Source: an uncultured Chitinophagaceae bacterium
Lineage (GTDB): Bacteria; Bacteroidota; Bacteroidia; Chitinophagales; Chitinophagaceae
Assembly (NCBI GenBank): GCA_946885665.1
Contig: CAMPGT010000027.1
Location: forward strand, 1 to 23,597
Direction: 5' to 3'
DNA length: 23,597 nucleotides
The notes beneath the pieces are model-generated. The model was not told the origin of the DNA. It was given only the letters and a program-made list of their open reading frames with translations, and made no database searches. A program made the position numbers and the translations under genes. Below, in pieces: positions 14,926 to 22,684 of the stretch (its first letter is position 1; every line of letters begins with the position of its first letter).

Positions 14926-17238
14926 TTATTCAACCACTATTTCATCCACAAGCATATTGGCCGGTCGGCCCGCGCCCGGGTGCCATCCCGGGGTGTTGCC
15001 GATGGAGCGCGCCTTCACTTTGATATATCTCGCGGTACGTGGTTCAAATTCCGCGATGAAATCGCGGAGGATGCCACCGTACTGATCGATAGGTAAAGTG
15101 TTTTCGATATTTGCCACCAACTCAAATTTCTTACCGTCCAGTGACGTATAATACTCCACATTTTTGGGAAGGAGCCGCAGCCAGAACCCCAGTTGATAAT
15201 AACCCGACCCAATTCTTCGCACTGTTGTCGGTTCGCCGAGATCGATGACTACTTCGAGGTCTTTTCCCGGGAAGATAAACCAGTTGTTATCATAATCATG
15301 GCTGCCGCGGAAGCCGTCGGTGAGCATTTTTTCCTGGCCCTCCTTCAGGGATGTTGGATCGGGGCTGATGAATGTTACCTTCCTGCCGTAAGCAAGGTGT
15401 TCTTTCATTCCTTCGGCAAAGAGGCGGTATAAGGAAGAGCGGTAGGCTTCCGGCGAGGTGGCCCATTCTTTCAACTGGGTAACGCCTTCGCGTATGCACA
15501 GGTCGGTGAATGGGTCGATCATGGTGCGTATTTCATTGCGTACGTGCCACTGTCCGTTTTCTTTTACGAACATTCCATTGTCGCCAACATAATTTTTCTT
15601 GGCCTGTTCCATCCGTGCATACTGCAACGGGAGGCGCGCAATCCTCACACGTTCCAGTAGTGTGGCATCGTTGGCCACTGCCGTTTGTGCTTCATCGAAC
15701 AGCGATTCATATTTTTTCATCATCGGTGGTGAAAGATAGGTGTCTTCGGCATCCACCGGCGATCCGAATATGCGCAATGGTTTTCCTCCGCGTTCCTGCG
15801 CGATGCGCATTTCGTCGATGTATCGGCGAATGGGCTTTGCTGCTTTTCCGTAGTAACCCTGCAGGAAATCGTTCATCAGCGTGTCAGCATTTTGGTAGGG
15901 GTTCCACAACAATTTTGAGATCATGTAAGAGCGCAATGCGGCAAATTCGCCGCCCACTTCGCGGTTGCCCTGTTCGAACATGGCGGTAACACCATTTTCC
16001 GCGAAGAAGCGAAGGTTCGGCTGCAACACGTGCAGGTTGGGAAACGGGCTCACAAGATGATTGAACTGGATCACATAGTCCCAAACGATGATGTCCTTTG
16101 CTATTTTTCCCCATTCACGAACATCGGTTACGAATTCGGCGCTGGCCGTGTCTTCATCGAGCGGCTTATCGCGGAACGCCTCGATGCTGCACAGCATGAT
16201 GTTCACATTGCTTCTTGGCTTCAGTGTTTTCGGCGCGTGCCTGCCATATTCGTAGGCAAGCGTCGAAATCATTTTATCGGGGAACTGGTCGGCCACCTGG
16301 TTCACAAAATTGATGATGGATCCGGAGGGCGAGCCTTCGCGCTCATCCAACGCTTTGCACTTGTCGCAGGTGCAGTAGTCCTTGTTGTCGTTTTGGCTCA
16401 CCGACCAGTATTTGGCATCGGGACGCTGCGCAATTTTTTTGCGCAGGTTATTGATGGTTATTTCGAGCACGGCCGGGTTTGAAAGACAGGGTTGTGTGGG
16501 AATTCTTTTCCCTTTTACCATCGCAAAATATTCAGGGTGCTGATCGTAATAGGTGGAAGGTGGTACCAGTTCGTTGAAGGTGTGCACCCACATGCCCCAG
16601 GCGGGCCTGCCGCCGTCCGGTTCATGGTCGAGCTTGTGCCATTCCGTGTATTCAGGGTCCCAGGTGCCGCGGTAGTGCGTGTCGCGGAAGGTGATGACGG
16701 GCACCTGTGTGTTATTGATGACGCCAAGCGTAATATTTTTTTGTTCGGGGATGATTTTGACCGAGGCGGTGTACATCCTGCAGCCAAGATATTCTTCCAG
16801 GAATGAATAGACGCCGTACAATGTTCCTTTTTCACTGCCGCCGGCAATAATTAAGCGGGAGCTGTCCGTTCTGATGGTGAAGCCATCTTCCTGGAGGGCT
16901 TTAAGATCGACTGGTGTGGCCAGTTCATCGAGCCGTTCATTTTGCCCCAGCACGATTTCATACGCTGTGTGCGCCAGGTTGGCCGGAACGATGGGAAGGG
17001 CGGCGCCGGATATTTCGAGCAGGTAGTGCTGCAGCACCGTGGATGCCTTCTTTTCGTCGGCTGTGGCGTGCGATGGAACGACGATGCGATAGCGGCTGTT
17101 CCCATTTTCAGTGATTACGATATTTTGCGCGGCCGGTTCGGGTGGTTTTTTCTTATTCTTTTTTTGCGCGTTGGCTGCGGGAACGGATAGCATAAATGCA
17201 AAAAGGAAAAAGCAAAAGTTGGTGCAGATGAGTTTCAT
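14926..17238 (-). CDS. secreted DUF4838 protein with GH67-N-like domain and discoidin-like C-terminus
   Basis: A 770-residue exported protein. The signal peptide is at residues 1-25 (FCFFLFAFMLSVPAANA). An alpha-glucuronidase N-terminal-like domain at about 45-175 carries ASTVLQHYLLEISGAALPIV, YEIVLGQNERLDEL, and GTLYGVYSFLEEYLGCRMY. The DUF4838 TIM-barrel-like part runs from about 180 to 560 with WSVSQNDNKDYCTCDKCKAL, where C289, C291 and C294 form a likely metal or structural site. The last ~130 residues look like an F5/8-type discoidin carbohydrate-binding domain (DLEVVIDLGEPTTVRRIGSG, PRTARYIKVKARS). I start at MKLICTN (17238) because it begins the signal peptide; the frame continues 28 codons upstream without one. 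DUF4838 proteins are putative glycoside hydrolases with undefined specificity. The gene is divergent from the ECF sigma gene. Confidence 0.88.
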   Translation of the reverse strand: MKLICTNFCFFLFAFMLSVPAANAQKKNKKKPPEPAAQNIVITENGNSRYRIVVPSHATADEKKASTVLQHYLLEISGAALPIVPANLAHTAYEIVLGQNERLDELATPVDLKALQEDGFTIRTDSSRLIIAGGSEKGTLYGVYSFLEEYLGCRMYTASVKIIPEQKNITLGVINNTQVPVITFRDTHYRGTWDPEYTEWHKLDHEPDGGRPAWGMWVHTFNELVPPSTYYDQHPEYFAMVKGKRIPTQPCLSNPAVLEITINNLRKKIAQRPDAKYWSVSQNDNKDYCTCDKCKALDEREGSPSGSIINFVNQVADQFPDKMISTLAYEYGRHAPKTLKPRSNVNIMLCSIEAFRDKPLDEDTASAEFVTDVREWGKIAKDIIVWDYVIQFNHLVSPFPNLHVLQPNLRFFAENGVTAMFEQGNREVGGEFAALRSYMISKLLWNPYQNADTLMNDFLQGYYGKAAKPIRRYIDEMRIAQERGGKPLRIFGSPVDAEDTYLSPPMMKKYESLFDEAQTAVANDATLLERVRIARLPLQYARMEQAKKNYVGDNGMFVKENGQWHVRNEIRTMIDPFTDLCIREGVTQLKEWATSPEAYRSSLYRLFAEGMKEHLAYGRKVTFISPDPTSLKEGQEKMLTDGFRGSHDYDNNWFIFPGKDLEVVIDLGEPTTVRRIGSGYYQLGFWLRLLPKNVEYYTSLDGKKFELVANIENTLPIDQYGGILRDFIAEFEPRTARYIKVKARSIGNTPGWHPGAGRPANMLVDEIVVE

Positions 17239-17386
17239 GCGGACTGTATGGTGTTTGTTGTAGCATTTTTTCGCTAGAGAAAATAAGGTACTGATTTTTT
17301 GCGAACTTATTTGTGACGGCATTTGCAGCAGGTTCCTGTTTTTTGTATAAATTCATAGAACAAACACCCAAGAATTTTTTGCCGGT

Positions 17387-17926
17387 ATGGAAGCATACAG
17401 GGACCAAAACAACTGCAGTGGATCTGAAGGGGACGCATCGTTTCTTTTCGCATCTATTTTTGACAAGCATCAGCAAAAAATTTACCGCCTGGCCTTTCGG
17501 GCCACCAAATCCCATCAGCATGCCAATGATATTGTGCAGGAAGTTTTTATGAAACTTTGGGAGCACCGGTCTTCTATAGGCGAAATTAAAAACATAGATG
17601 CGTGGCTGGTGAGGGCGGTGAAGAATAAGGTGATTGATTTTCTCCGAAAAGTTGCCGCCGACGACAGGCTGAAGGCGTCGTTGTGGAGGAAGATCGAGCA
17701 GAAGCAGGCTGCGTTGGATTCGCCACTGGAGGCAAAGGAATCAGAGCAGTTGATGCATGAAGCGGTTGATGCGCTTCCCGCGCAGCGAAAAATGGTGTAC
17801 CGGTTGAACCGCGAAACCGGCCTCAGTTACCAGGAAATAGCGGACGAGCTGTCTATTTCGCGGCACACGGTAAAAAACCAGCTTTACCTGGCGCTGCGGT
17901 TTTTGCAGAAGAGATTTTCGGTGTGA
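17387..17926 (+). CDS. ECF RNA polymerase sigma factor
   Basis: A 179-residue sigma-70 family protein. Region 2 spans about residues 20-90, with LFASIFDKHQQKIYRLAFRA, the core-binding ANDIVQEVFMKLWEHRS and AWLVRAVKNKVIDFLRK. Region 4 spans about 125-178, with ALPAQRKMVYRLNRETGLSY and the helix-turn-helix SYQEIADELSISRHTVKNQL. Length and layout are those of the Bacteroidota ECF group paired with FecR anti-sigma factors. The fecR gene follows 160 bases downstream, and the STN-containing susC follows that. It should be held inactive at the membrane by FecR and released when SusC binds its ligand, to transcribe susCD. No clear TAnnTTTG box is visible in the 148-base gap shared with the DUF4838 gene. 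Confidence 0.93.
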   Translation: MEAYRDQNNCSGSEGDASFLFASIFDKHQQKIYRLAFRATKSHQHANDIVQEVFMKLWEHRSSIGEIKNIDAWLVRAVKNKVIDFLRKVAADDRLKASLWRKIEQKQAALDSPLEAKESEQLMHEAVDALPAQRKMVYRLNRETGLSYQEIADELSISRHTVKNQLYLALRFLQKRFSV

Positions 17927-17934
17927 GACGGGAA

Positions 17935-17998
17935 GGCAATGGGCAATGCAAACGGCAATGGCCCTCTTCGCGCATCTTCGCGCCTTTGCATGAAACCC
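17935..17998. repeat. degenerate intergenic repeat (GGCAAT x3, TCTTCGCGC x2)
   Basis: Directly after the sigma-factor stop, GGCAAT occurs at 17935, 17942 and 17954, then TCTTCGCGC at 17965 and 17975, followed by CTTTGCATGAAACCC. The stretch has no coding character. Its composition resembles the short interspersed repeats often seen between genes of Bacteroidota, but that comparison is from memory. The rest of the 160-base gap, to 18086, is pyrimidine-rich with no recognised site. Confidence 0.45.
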
Positions 17999-18086
17999 AA
18001 CTTTCAACTTTTTTTACTTCCCCAATAGGAACATCTCCCCATTCCTTCGTCTTATTCTTATCCGGCGATTGCAACACATCAATTAA

Positions 18087-19031
18087 ATGGAAGAAAGGAC
18101 AAAATACCTGCTTCGAAAATATTTGGACAACACCTGCAGTAAAGAAGAATTTGATGAATTTTTTTCTTACATAAGAAACAACAACGAAACTGTAATACAC
18201 GAAGCACTGGGACGCGCCATCACCCCGGAAGCCGTACCCCGAAAGCGGTATATAAAACCCGCCCTGCTGGCAGTTGCGGCAGCCATCTTGGTCATCTTCA
18301 TCACCGGCACCGCCTGGCTGATGTTGAACAGGCAGAAACAACGCCAACCCCTGCTTGCCGTAAGAAAAGAGCACCCGAAAAACACCGTTCTGAAAGCAAC
18401 ACAGCGATCGGAGTACAAGTACCTGCTGCTGCCCGACAGCACACAGGTGTGGCTGAACGCCGCGAGCACGCTGGAATTCCCGGAATCGTTCGACAAAAAC
18501 GAAAGGGTGGTGTTCCTCGAGGGGGAAGCCTACTTCGACGTGAAGCATGCAGACAAGGTTCCCTTCATCATTTACACCGGCCAGGTGAGCACGGAAGTGC
18601 TGGGAACGGCATTCAACATCAAGGCCTACCCCGACCTTGAAAAGGTTACGGTGTCGGTGAACCGGGGAAAAGTGAAGGTAAACTATGAAAACAAACAGGT
18701 GGCCATGCTCACACACGGACAACAGGTGATCATCAACCGCAAGGTGAACAGGATCAAAGAAAAAGAAGTAAAGGAAGAAGAATCCGCTTCGTGGCAACAG
18801 GGTAAGCTGATGTACGACGATTATTCCGTGGCCGACATTCTCTCCGACCTGGAAAGAATTTATGACGTCACGATCACCATCGGCTCACCGCAAATCGAAG
18901 ACATGCGCGTGTCCACTTCGTTCAGAAGGGAATACGGCGTGGAGTCGGCACTCGAAATATTGTGCAGGTTAACCGACACACGGCTGAAACTTGAAAACGG
19001 TATCTATATTATTGATAACAACCAAAACTGA
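18087..19031 (+). CDS. FecR-family anti-sigma factor with DUF4974 C-terminal domain
   Basis: A 314-residue inner-membrane regulator. The cytoplasmic N-terminal ~55 residues (YLLRKYLDNTCSKEEFDEFF) bind the sigma factor. One transmembrane helix follows at about 56-80 (KPALLAVAAAILVIFITGTA). The periplasmic FecR domain lies at about 108-205 (LLLPDSTQVWLNAASTLEFP, VVFLEGEAYFDVKHADKVPF, VSTEVLGTAFNIKAYPD), and a DUF4974 domain at about 232-312 (GKLMYDDYSVADILSDLERI). The DUF4974 part contacts the STN domain of the partner SusC. The order sigma, fecR, susC and susD is the canonical regulatory unit. The start ATG gives the expected N-terminus, and all elements are present and intact. Confidence 0.95.
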   Translation: MEERTKYLLRKYLDNTCSKEEFDEFFSYIRNNNETVIHEALGRAITPEAVPRKRYIKPALLAVAAAILVIFITGTAWLMLNRQKQRQPLLAVRKEHPKNTVLKATQRSEYKYLLLPDSTQVWLNAASTLEFPESFDKNERVVFLEGEAYFDVKHADKVPFIIYTGQVSTEVLGTAFNIKAYPDLEKVTVSVNRGKVKVNYENKQVAMLTHGQQVIINRKVNRIKEKEVKEEESASWQQGKLMYDDYSVADILSDLERIYDVTITIGSPQIEDMRVSTSFRREYGVESALEILCRLTDTRLKLENGIYIIDNNQN

Positions 19032-19051
19032 AAAAAAAATGAAATAAAAAA

Positions 19052-19081
19052 GGACCTGCCAGTTACGACCTGGCATGGTCC
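19052..19081 (+). promoter_or_regulatory. stable hairpin in the fecR-susC intergenic region
   Basis: GGACC (19052-19056) plus TGCCAG (19057-19062) pair with CTGGCA (19070-19075) and GGTCC (19077-19081), giving 11 pairs with a single bulged T and a seven-base loop. An A-rich run (19031-19051) precedes it and no T-run follows. On the plus strand it is therefore a leader structure rather than a terminator, while on the minus strand it would resemble one. It lies 47 bases before the chosen susC start and could be a processing, stability or attenuation element. Confidence 0.6.
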
Positions 19082-19128
19082 AGAGTTTAAGGAATCCTCA
19101 TTACAGAATTTTTAAACCAACCAAAGCT

Positions 19129-22100
19129 ATGATTTTTTACCAGAAAATGCATGGTAGGCCGCTGTTGTGCATTTACGCTTCAAACGCCATTTCGGTCATG
19201 GGGCGCGGACAAATGAAAGCGATTTTTATGAGAGCGATGATACTAGGCTTCTTTCTTACCGTTAGTGGACTAATGATGGCAGCCGACTCCTCCGGGCAGG
19301 ACCTGAGCAAGATCAGGGTATCCATTTCGCTGAATGATGTTTCGCTGAAAACTGCGCTGAAAAAAATCGCACACTCCACTAATGTTTCCTTTTCTTACAG
19401 AACTAACGACGTGTCGGCTTACAAAAAAGTTACCGTTGTCGTGAAAGATGTGAGCCTGGAAAAACTGCTGAGAGAACTTTTCAACGAACGGGGATTGATG
19501 TATGAGGTCGTGAACGCTAACATCATCATCAAAAAGAAAAAAGAGGCACCGCTGGAAGCCTTGCGCGAAAATGAAATTGACGGCGGCATCAGGGGCAGGG
19601 TTACCAACGCAGACGGCGAACCCGTTGCCAACGCGTCGGTGATGATCACTGAGCTGAATAGGGGAACCGCTGCCGCCAATGATGGAACATTTACTTTCTC
19701 AAATATCGATGCCGGCGAATACACCCTCCAGGTTTCTGCGGTTGGCTTTGCCACCGCAACACGAAAAGTAACGGTGGAAGATAACGATGTGGCCATGGCG
19801 AACGTGCAACTGGCGCTCGACAACGGCAACCTTTCGGAAGTGACCGTAACTGCCCTGGGCATTCGGAGAGAAAAAAGAGAACTGGGTTATTCGGCGCAGG
19901 AAGTGAGAGGCGAGGCGTTGTCGGCCAGCCATCAATCGAATATTGTCAACGCCCTGCAGGGACAGGCCACAGGGCTGCAGATCAACTCAGGTGGCGGCGC
20001 GCCGGGCCAGGGAGCGAAGATCATCCTGAGAGGTATCAACTCCCTCGATCCGCAACGCGATTTTCAACCTTTATTTGTGGTAGATGGCATACCCATCGAC
20101 AACACCACCGATGTTTCGGATGGCAGCACCCTGTACGGCATCGGCAACCGCGCATCTGATATCAATCCGGATGACATTGAGTCGGTCAACATCCTGAAAG
20201 GCGGTGCTGCAACGGCCCTGTACGGCCTGCGCGCTTCAACAGGCGCCATCATCATCACGACAAAGTCGGGTAAGTCGGGAAAACTGAGAGGAAGCGTGAC
20301 CACCACGGGCAGCATTGACGAGATCAACAAATACCCGAATACACAGAGAAAATATTCCCAGGGATTTTTGAGTGAATACGATGCCTCCAGCTTCTGGCCG
20401 GCCTGGGGACCTTCCGTCGAAGAAGCGAAAGCCCTCGATCCATCACATCCCGATGAACTGTTCAACAATTACAAACATGGGTACAAAACCGGCAACTCCA
20501 TCAGGAACAGCATAAACATCTCGGGAGGTACGGAAAAGGCAATTTTTTCGGCTGCCTTCTCGCAATACAACCAAAAAGGCATCATGCCTTTCACCAACTA
20601 TAAAAATTATTCGGCAAAGGTCGCCGGCGAGTTCCGGTTTTCAGATAAGCTGCGGCTCAATACTTCCGTCAACTACATCAAATCGGGTGGCCGCAGGGCC
20701 AATGCCGACCGGTACAACGAAAACCTCACTTATTTTTCACCACGATGGGATATTTGGAACTACATCAAACCTGATGGAACACAAAACACCATCGTGGGTT
20801 CCGATAATGAGAATCCTATTTACGTGCTGTATGGTAAAAGATATGTTGATGACGTTGACCGCATCATCGCCAATGGCAACATTGTTTATTCGCCCTTGAA
20901 ATGGCTCGACATTAATTATCGTTTCGGCGTTGACCAGTACAACGATTCAAGAACGCAGACAACGCCCGGTCCGTTCGGTTTTGTGGATGAAATATATCCC
21001 GCTTCCGATTTTGGCTACGGAACGGTGTATGAGTATCACGCCAGGAGCACCGTGCTCAACTCAACTTTGATGCTGAATTTCAAAAACAGCATCGGCACCC
21101 ATCTTGAATCTTCGTTCAAGATCGGGCAGGACGTTTATTCCCGGGAAAGGCGTTCCGTCAGTACAAAAGGCGACACGCTCAATGATCCGCGCTTTTACAG
21201 CCTGAGCAATGCAAAACGCGTACTCGGTCAAAACTTTCTTACAGAATACAGGATCATCGGCTTGTTTGCCGACTGGACCCTGGGATGGGATAAATTTCTT
21301 TACCTGAATCTCACTGGCAGGAACGACTATACATCAACGCTAGCCGAAGAAAACCGTTCGTTCTTTTATCCTTCGGCGAGCATCAGTTGGATATTCACCG
21401 AAAATTTTGCTCCCCCGGCCTGGCTTACTTTTGGAAAGCTGCGCATGTCTGTTGCGCGAATCGGTAAAGATGCTCCTCCGTACGCTACGTCTGAGGGCTA
21501 CATGATCGGCACAAGAGGTGTGGATAACCGGCTGCCCCTAACCAACGGCGTCAGTCCTTTCAACCTCGACCCGCAAACCGGCGATCAAAATCTCGAGCCG
21601 GAGTTCACCACTTCTTATGAAGGAGGTATTGAGGCGCGGTTCCTGAACAACAGGTTTGGCATCGATCTTACCTATTATAACAATACCAGTAAGAATCTCA
21701 TCATTCCTGTAAAGGTTCCGGTGACCAGCGGCTTTGAGGAAGTTTATCTTAACGCCGGCAGTATTCGCAACCAGGGTATTGAGCTAAGCATTAACGGAAC
21801 ACCCATCGACAATGAGAACTTCACCTGGAACTTCCGTGTAAACTACACGCGTAACAACAACAAGGTGCTCGAAATTTACCCGGGCCTCACAGAGATCGCC
21901 CTCGAGAGCCAGTTCGGTTATCTCAGCTCCACCGTCACGCAGAAATTCATCCCGGGATTTCCGGTGGGCGCTTTGTTCGGCAGAACATATGAGCGCTACT
22001 ACGGCGACAAGACAGAAGATCCAATGATCCTGGAAAAGGATTTGCCGCTCGTGATCGGCGGTGATGGTTTTCCGGTACTCAACCCGGCTTCGAAGCAGCA

Positions 22101-22674
22101 ATACATCGCCAATTCGCAACCGAAATGGATCGGCAGCCTCAGCACTTCGTTAAGGTTCCGTCAACTCCTGCTCTCGTTGCTTTTTGACACACAGCAAGGT
22201 GTTTACCGTTACAACCAGTTCGCCAACTTCCTCGGCGCATTCGGACTCAACAAAGAATCGGAGAACCGTAACGACATGAAAGTGTTCGAGGGTGTGCATG
22301 CAGATGGCACGCCGAACACTACGGAAGTATGGCTCGGCCAGGGTGAGGGACCCGACGGCACCGATTACGGCAATGGTTATTACCGCGACAACTATCGCGG
22401 CGCCTCAGAAATATTTATCGAAGATGCATCGTGGATCAGGCTGAGAACGATTAGTCTCGGTTATGCGGTGCCGCCAGATTTCGTAAAACGAACCGGCTTT
22501 TTGCAGGGCGCGAATATCACCTTCTCGGTAAATAATCTTTGGTTAGACACCAGGTGGTCGACTTTTGATCCGGAGCTGAGCTCAACAAATTCAGGCAGCG
22601 TAACAGACGGGTTTTCAGGATTCACTTATCCTGCCACCCGTAATTACATCCTTTCCGTTAATCTTAACTTTTAA
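19129..22674 (+). CDS. SusC/RagA-type TonB-dependent outer-membrane transporter with STN signalling domain
   Basis: 1181 residues. A long signal region (MKAIFMRAMILGFFLTVSGL within residues 29-48) leads to an STN domain at about 59-138 (LSKIRVSISLNDVSLKTALK, then LRELFNERGLMYEVVNANII). A carboxypeptidase-regulatory-like beta-sandwich follows at 152-232 (IRGRVTNADGEPVANASVMI). The SusC plug starts at about 236 with the TonB-box-like SEVTVTALG, VNALQGQATGLQI, FVVDGIPIDN and ALYGLRASTGAIIITTKSG. A 22-strand barrel fills the remainder and ends LSVNLNF. It imports a large nutrient, usually an oligosaccharide or glycopeptide, with the SusD lipoprotein as lid. The STN domain marks it as a transducer for the upstream FecR/sigma pair. 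The frame opens further upstream at 19075, but that ATG lies inside the hairpin, so 19129 is preferred. Confidence 0.95.
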   Translation: MIFYQKMHGRPLLCIYASNAISVMGRGQMKAIFMRAMILGFFLTVSGLMMAADSSGQDLSKIRVSISLNDVSLKTALKKIAHSTNVSFSYRTNDVSAYKKVTVVVKDVSLEKLLRELFNERGLMYEVVNANIIIKKKKEAPLEALRENEIDGGIRGRVTNADGEPVANASVMITELNRGTAAANDGTFTFSNIDAGEYTLQVSAVGFATATRKVTVEDNDVAMANVQLALDNGNLSEVTVTALGIRREKRELGYSAQEVRGEALSASHQSNIVNALQGQATGLQINSGGGAPGQGAKIILRGINSLDPQRDFQPLFVVDGIPIDNTTDVSDGSTLYGIGNRASDINPDDIESVNILKGGAATALYGLRASTGAIIITTKSGKSGKLRGSVTTTGSIDEINKYPNTQRKYSQGFLSEYDASSFWPAWGPSVEEAKALDPSHPDELFNNYKHGYKTGNSIRNSINISGGTEKAIFSAAFSQYNQKGIMPFTNYKNYSAKVAGEFRFSDKLRLNTSVNYIKSGGRRANADRYNENLTYFSPRWDIWNYIKPDGTQNTIVGSDNENPIYVLYGKRYVDDVDRIIANGNIVYSPLKWLDINYRFGVDQYNDSRTQTTPGPFGFVDEIYPASDFGYGTVYEYHARSTVLNSTLMLNFKNSIGTHLESSFKIGQDVYSRERRSVSTKGDTLNDPRFYSLSNAKRVLGQNFLTEYRIIGLFADWTLGWDKFLYLNLTGRNDYTSTLAEENRSFFYPSASISWIFTENFAPPAWLTFGKLRMSVARIGKDAPPYATSEGYMIGTRGVDNRLPLTNGVSPFNLDPQTGDQNLEPEFTTSYEGGIEARFLNNRFGIDLTYYNNTSKNLIIPVKVPVTSGFEEVYLNAGSIRNQGIELSINGTPIDNENFTWNFRVNYTRNNNKVLEIYPGLTEIALESQFGYLSSTVTQKFIPGFPVGALFGRTYERYYGDKTEDPMILEKDLPLVIGGDGFPVLNPASKQQYIANSQPKWIGSLSTSLRFRQLLLSLLFDTQQGVYRYNQFANFLGAFGLNKESENRNDMKVFEGVHADGTPNTTEVWLGQGEGPDGTDYGNGYYRDNYRGASEIFIEDASWIRLRTISLGYAVPPDFVKRTGFLQGANITFSVNNLWLDTRWSTFDPELSSTNSGSVTDGFSGFTYPATRNYILSVNLNF

Positions 22675-22684
22675 CACCTGGATT

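Noticed and set aside
17239..17386. Promoter for the ECF sigma gene in the divergent gap
   Set aside because: Several TTTG-like words occur (for example TTATTTG near 17308) but none has the full TAnnTTTG with a spaced TTG.
17853..18797. Minus-strand frame of 314 codons opposite the fecR gene
   Set aside because: It is Phe/Val/His-rich translation of the antisense strand of a well-supported FecR gene and also runs through the intergenic repeat.
19031..19081. Rho-independent terminator after fecR on the plus strand
   Set aside because: The hairpin is followed by AGAGTTTAAGG rather than a T-run; the A/T run is on the wrong side.
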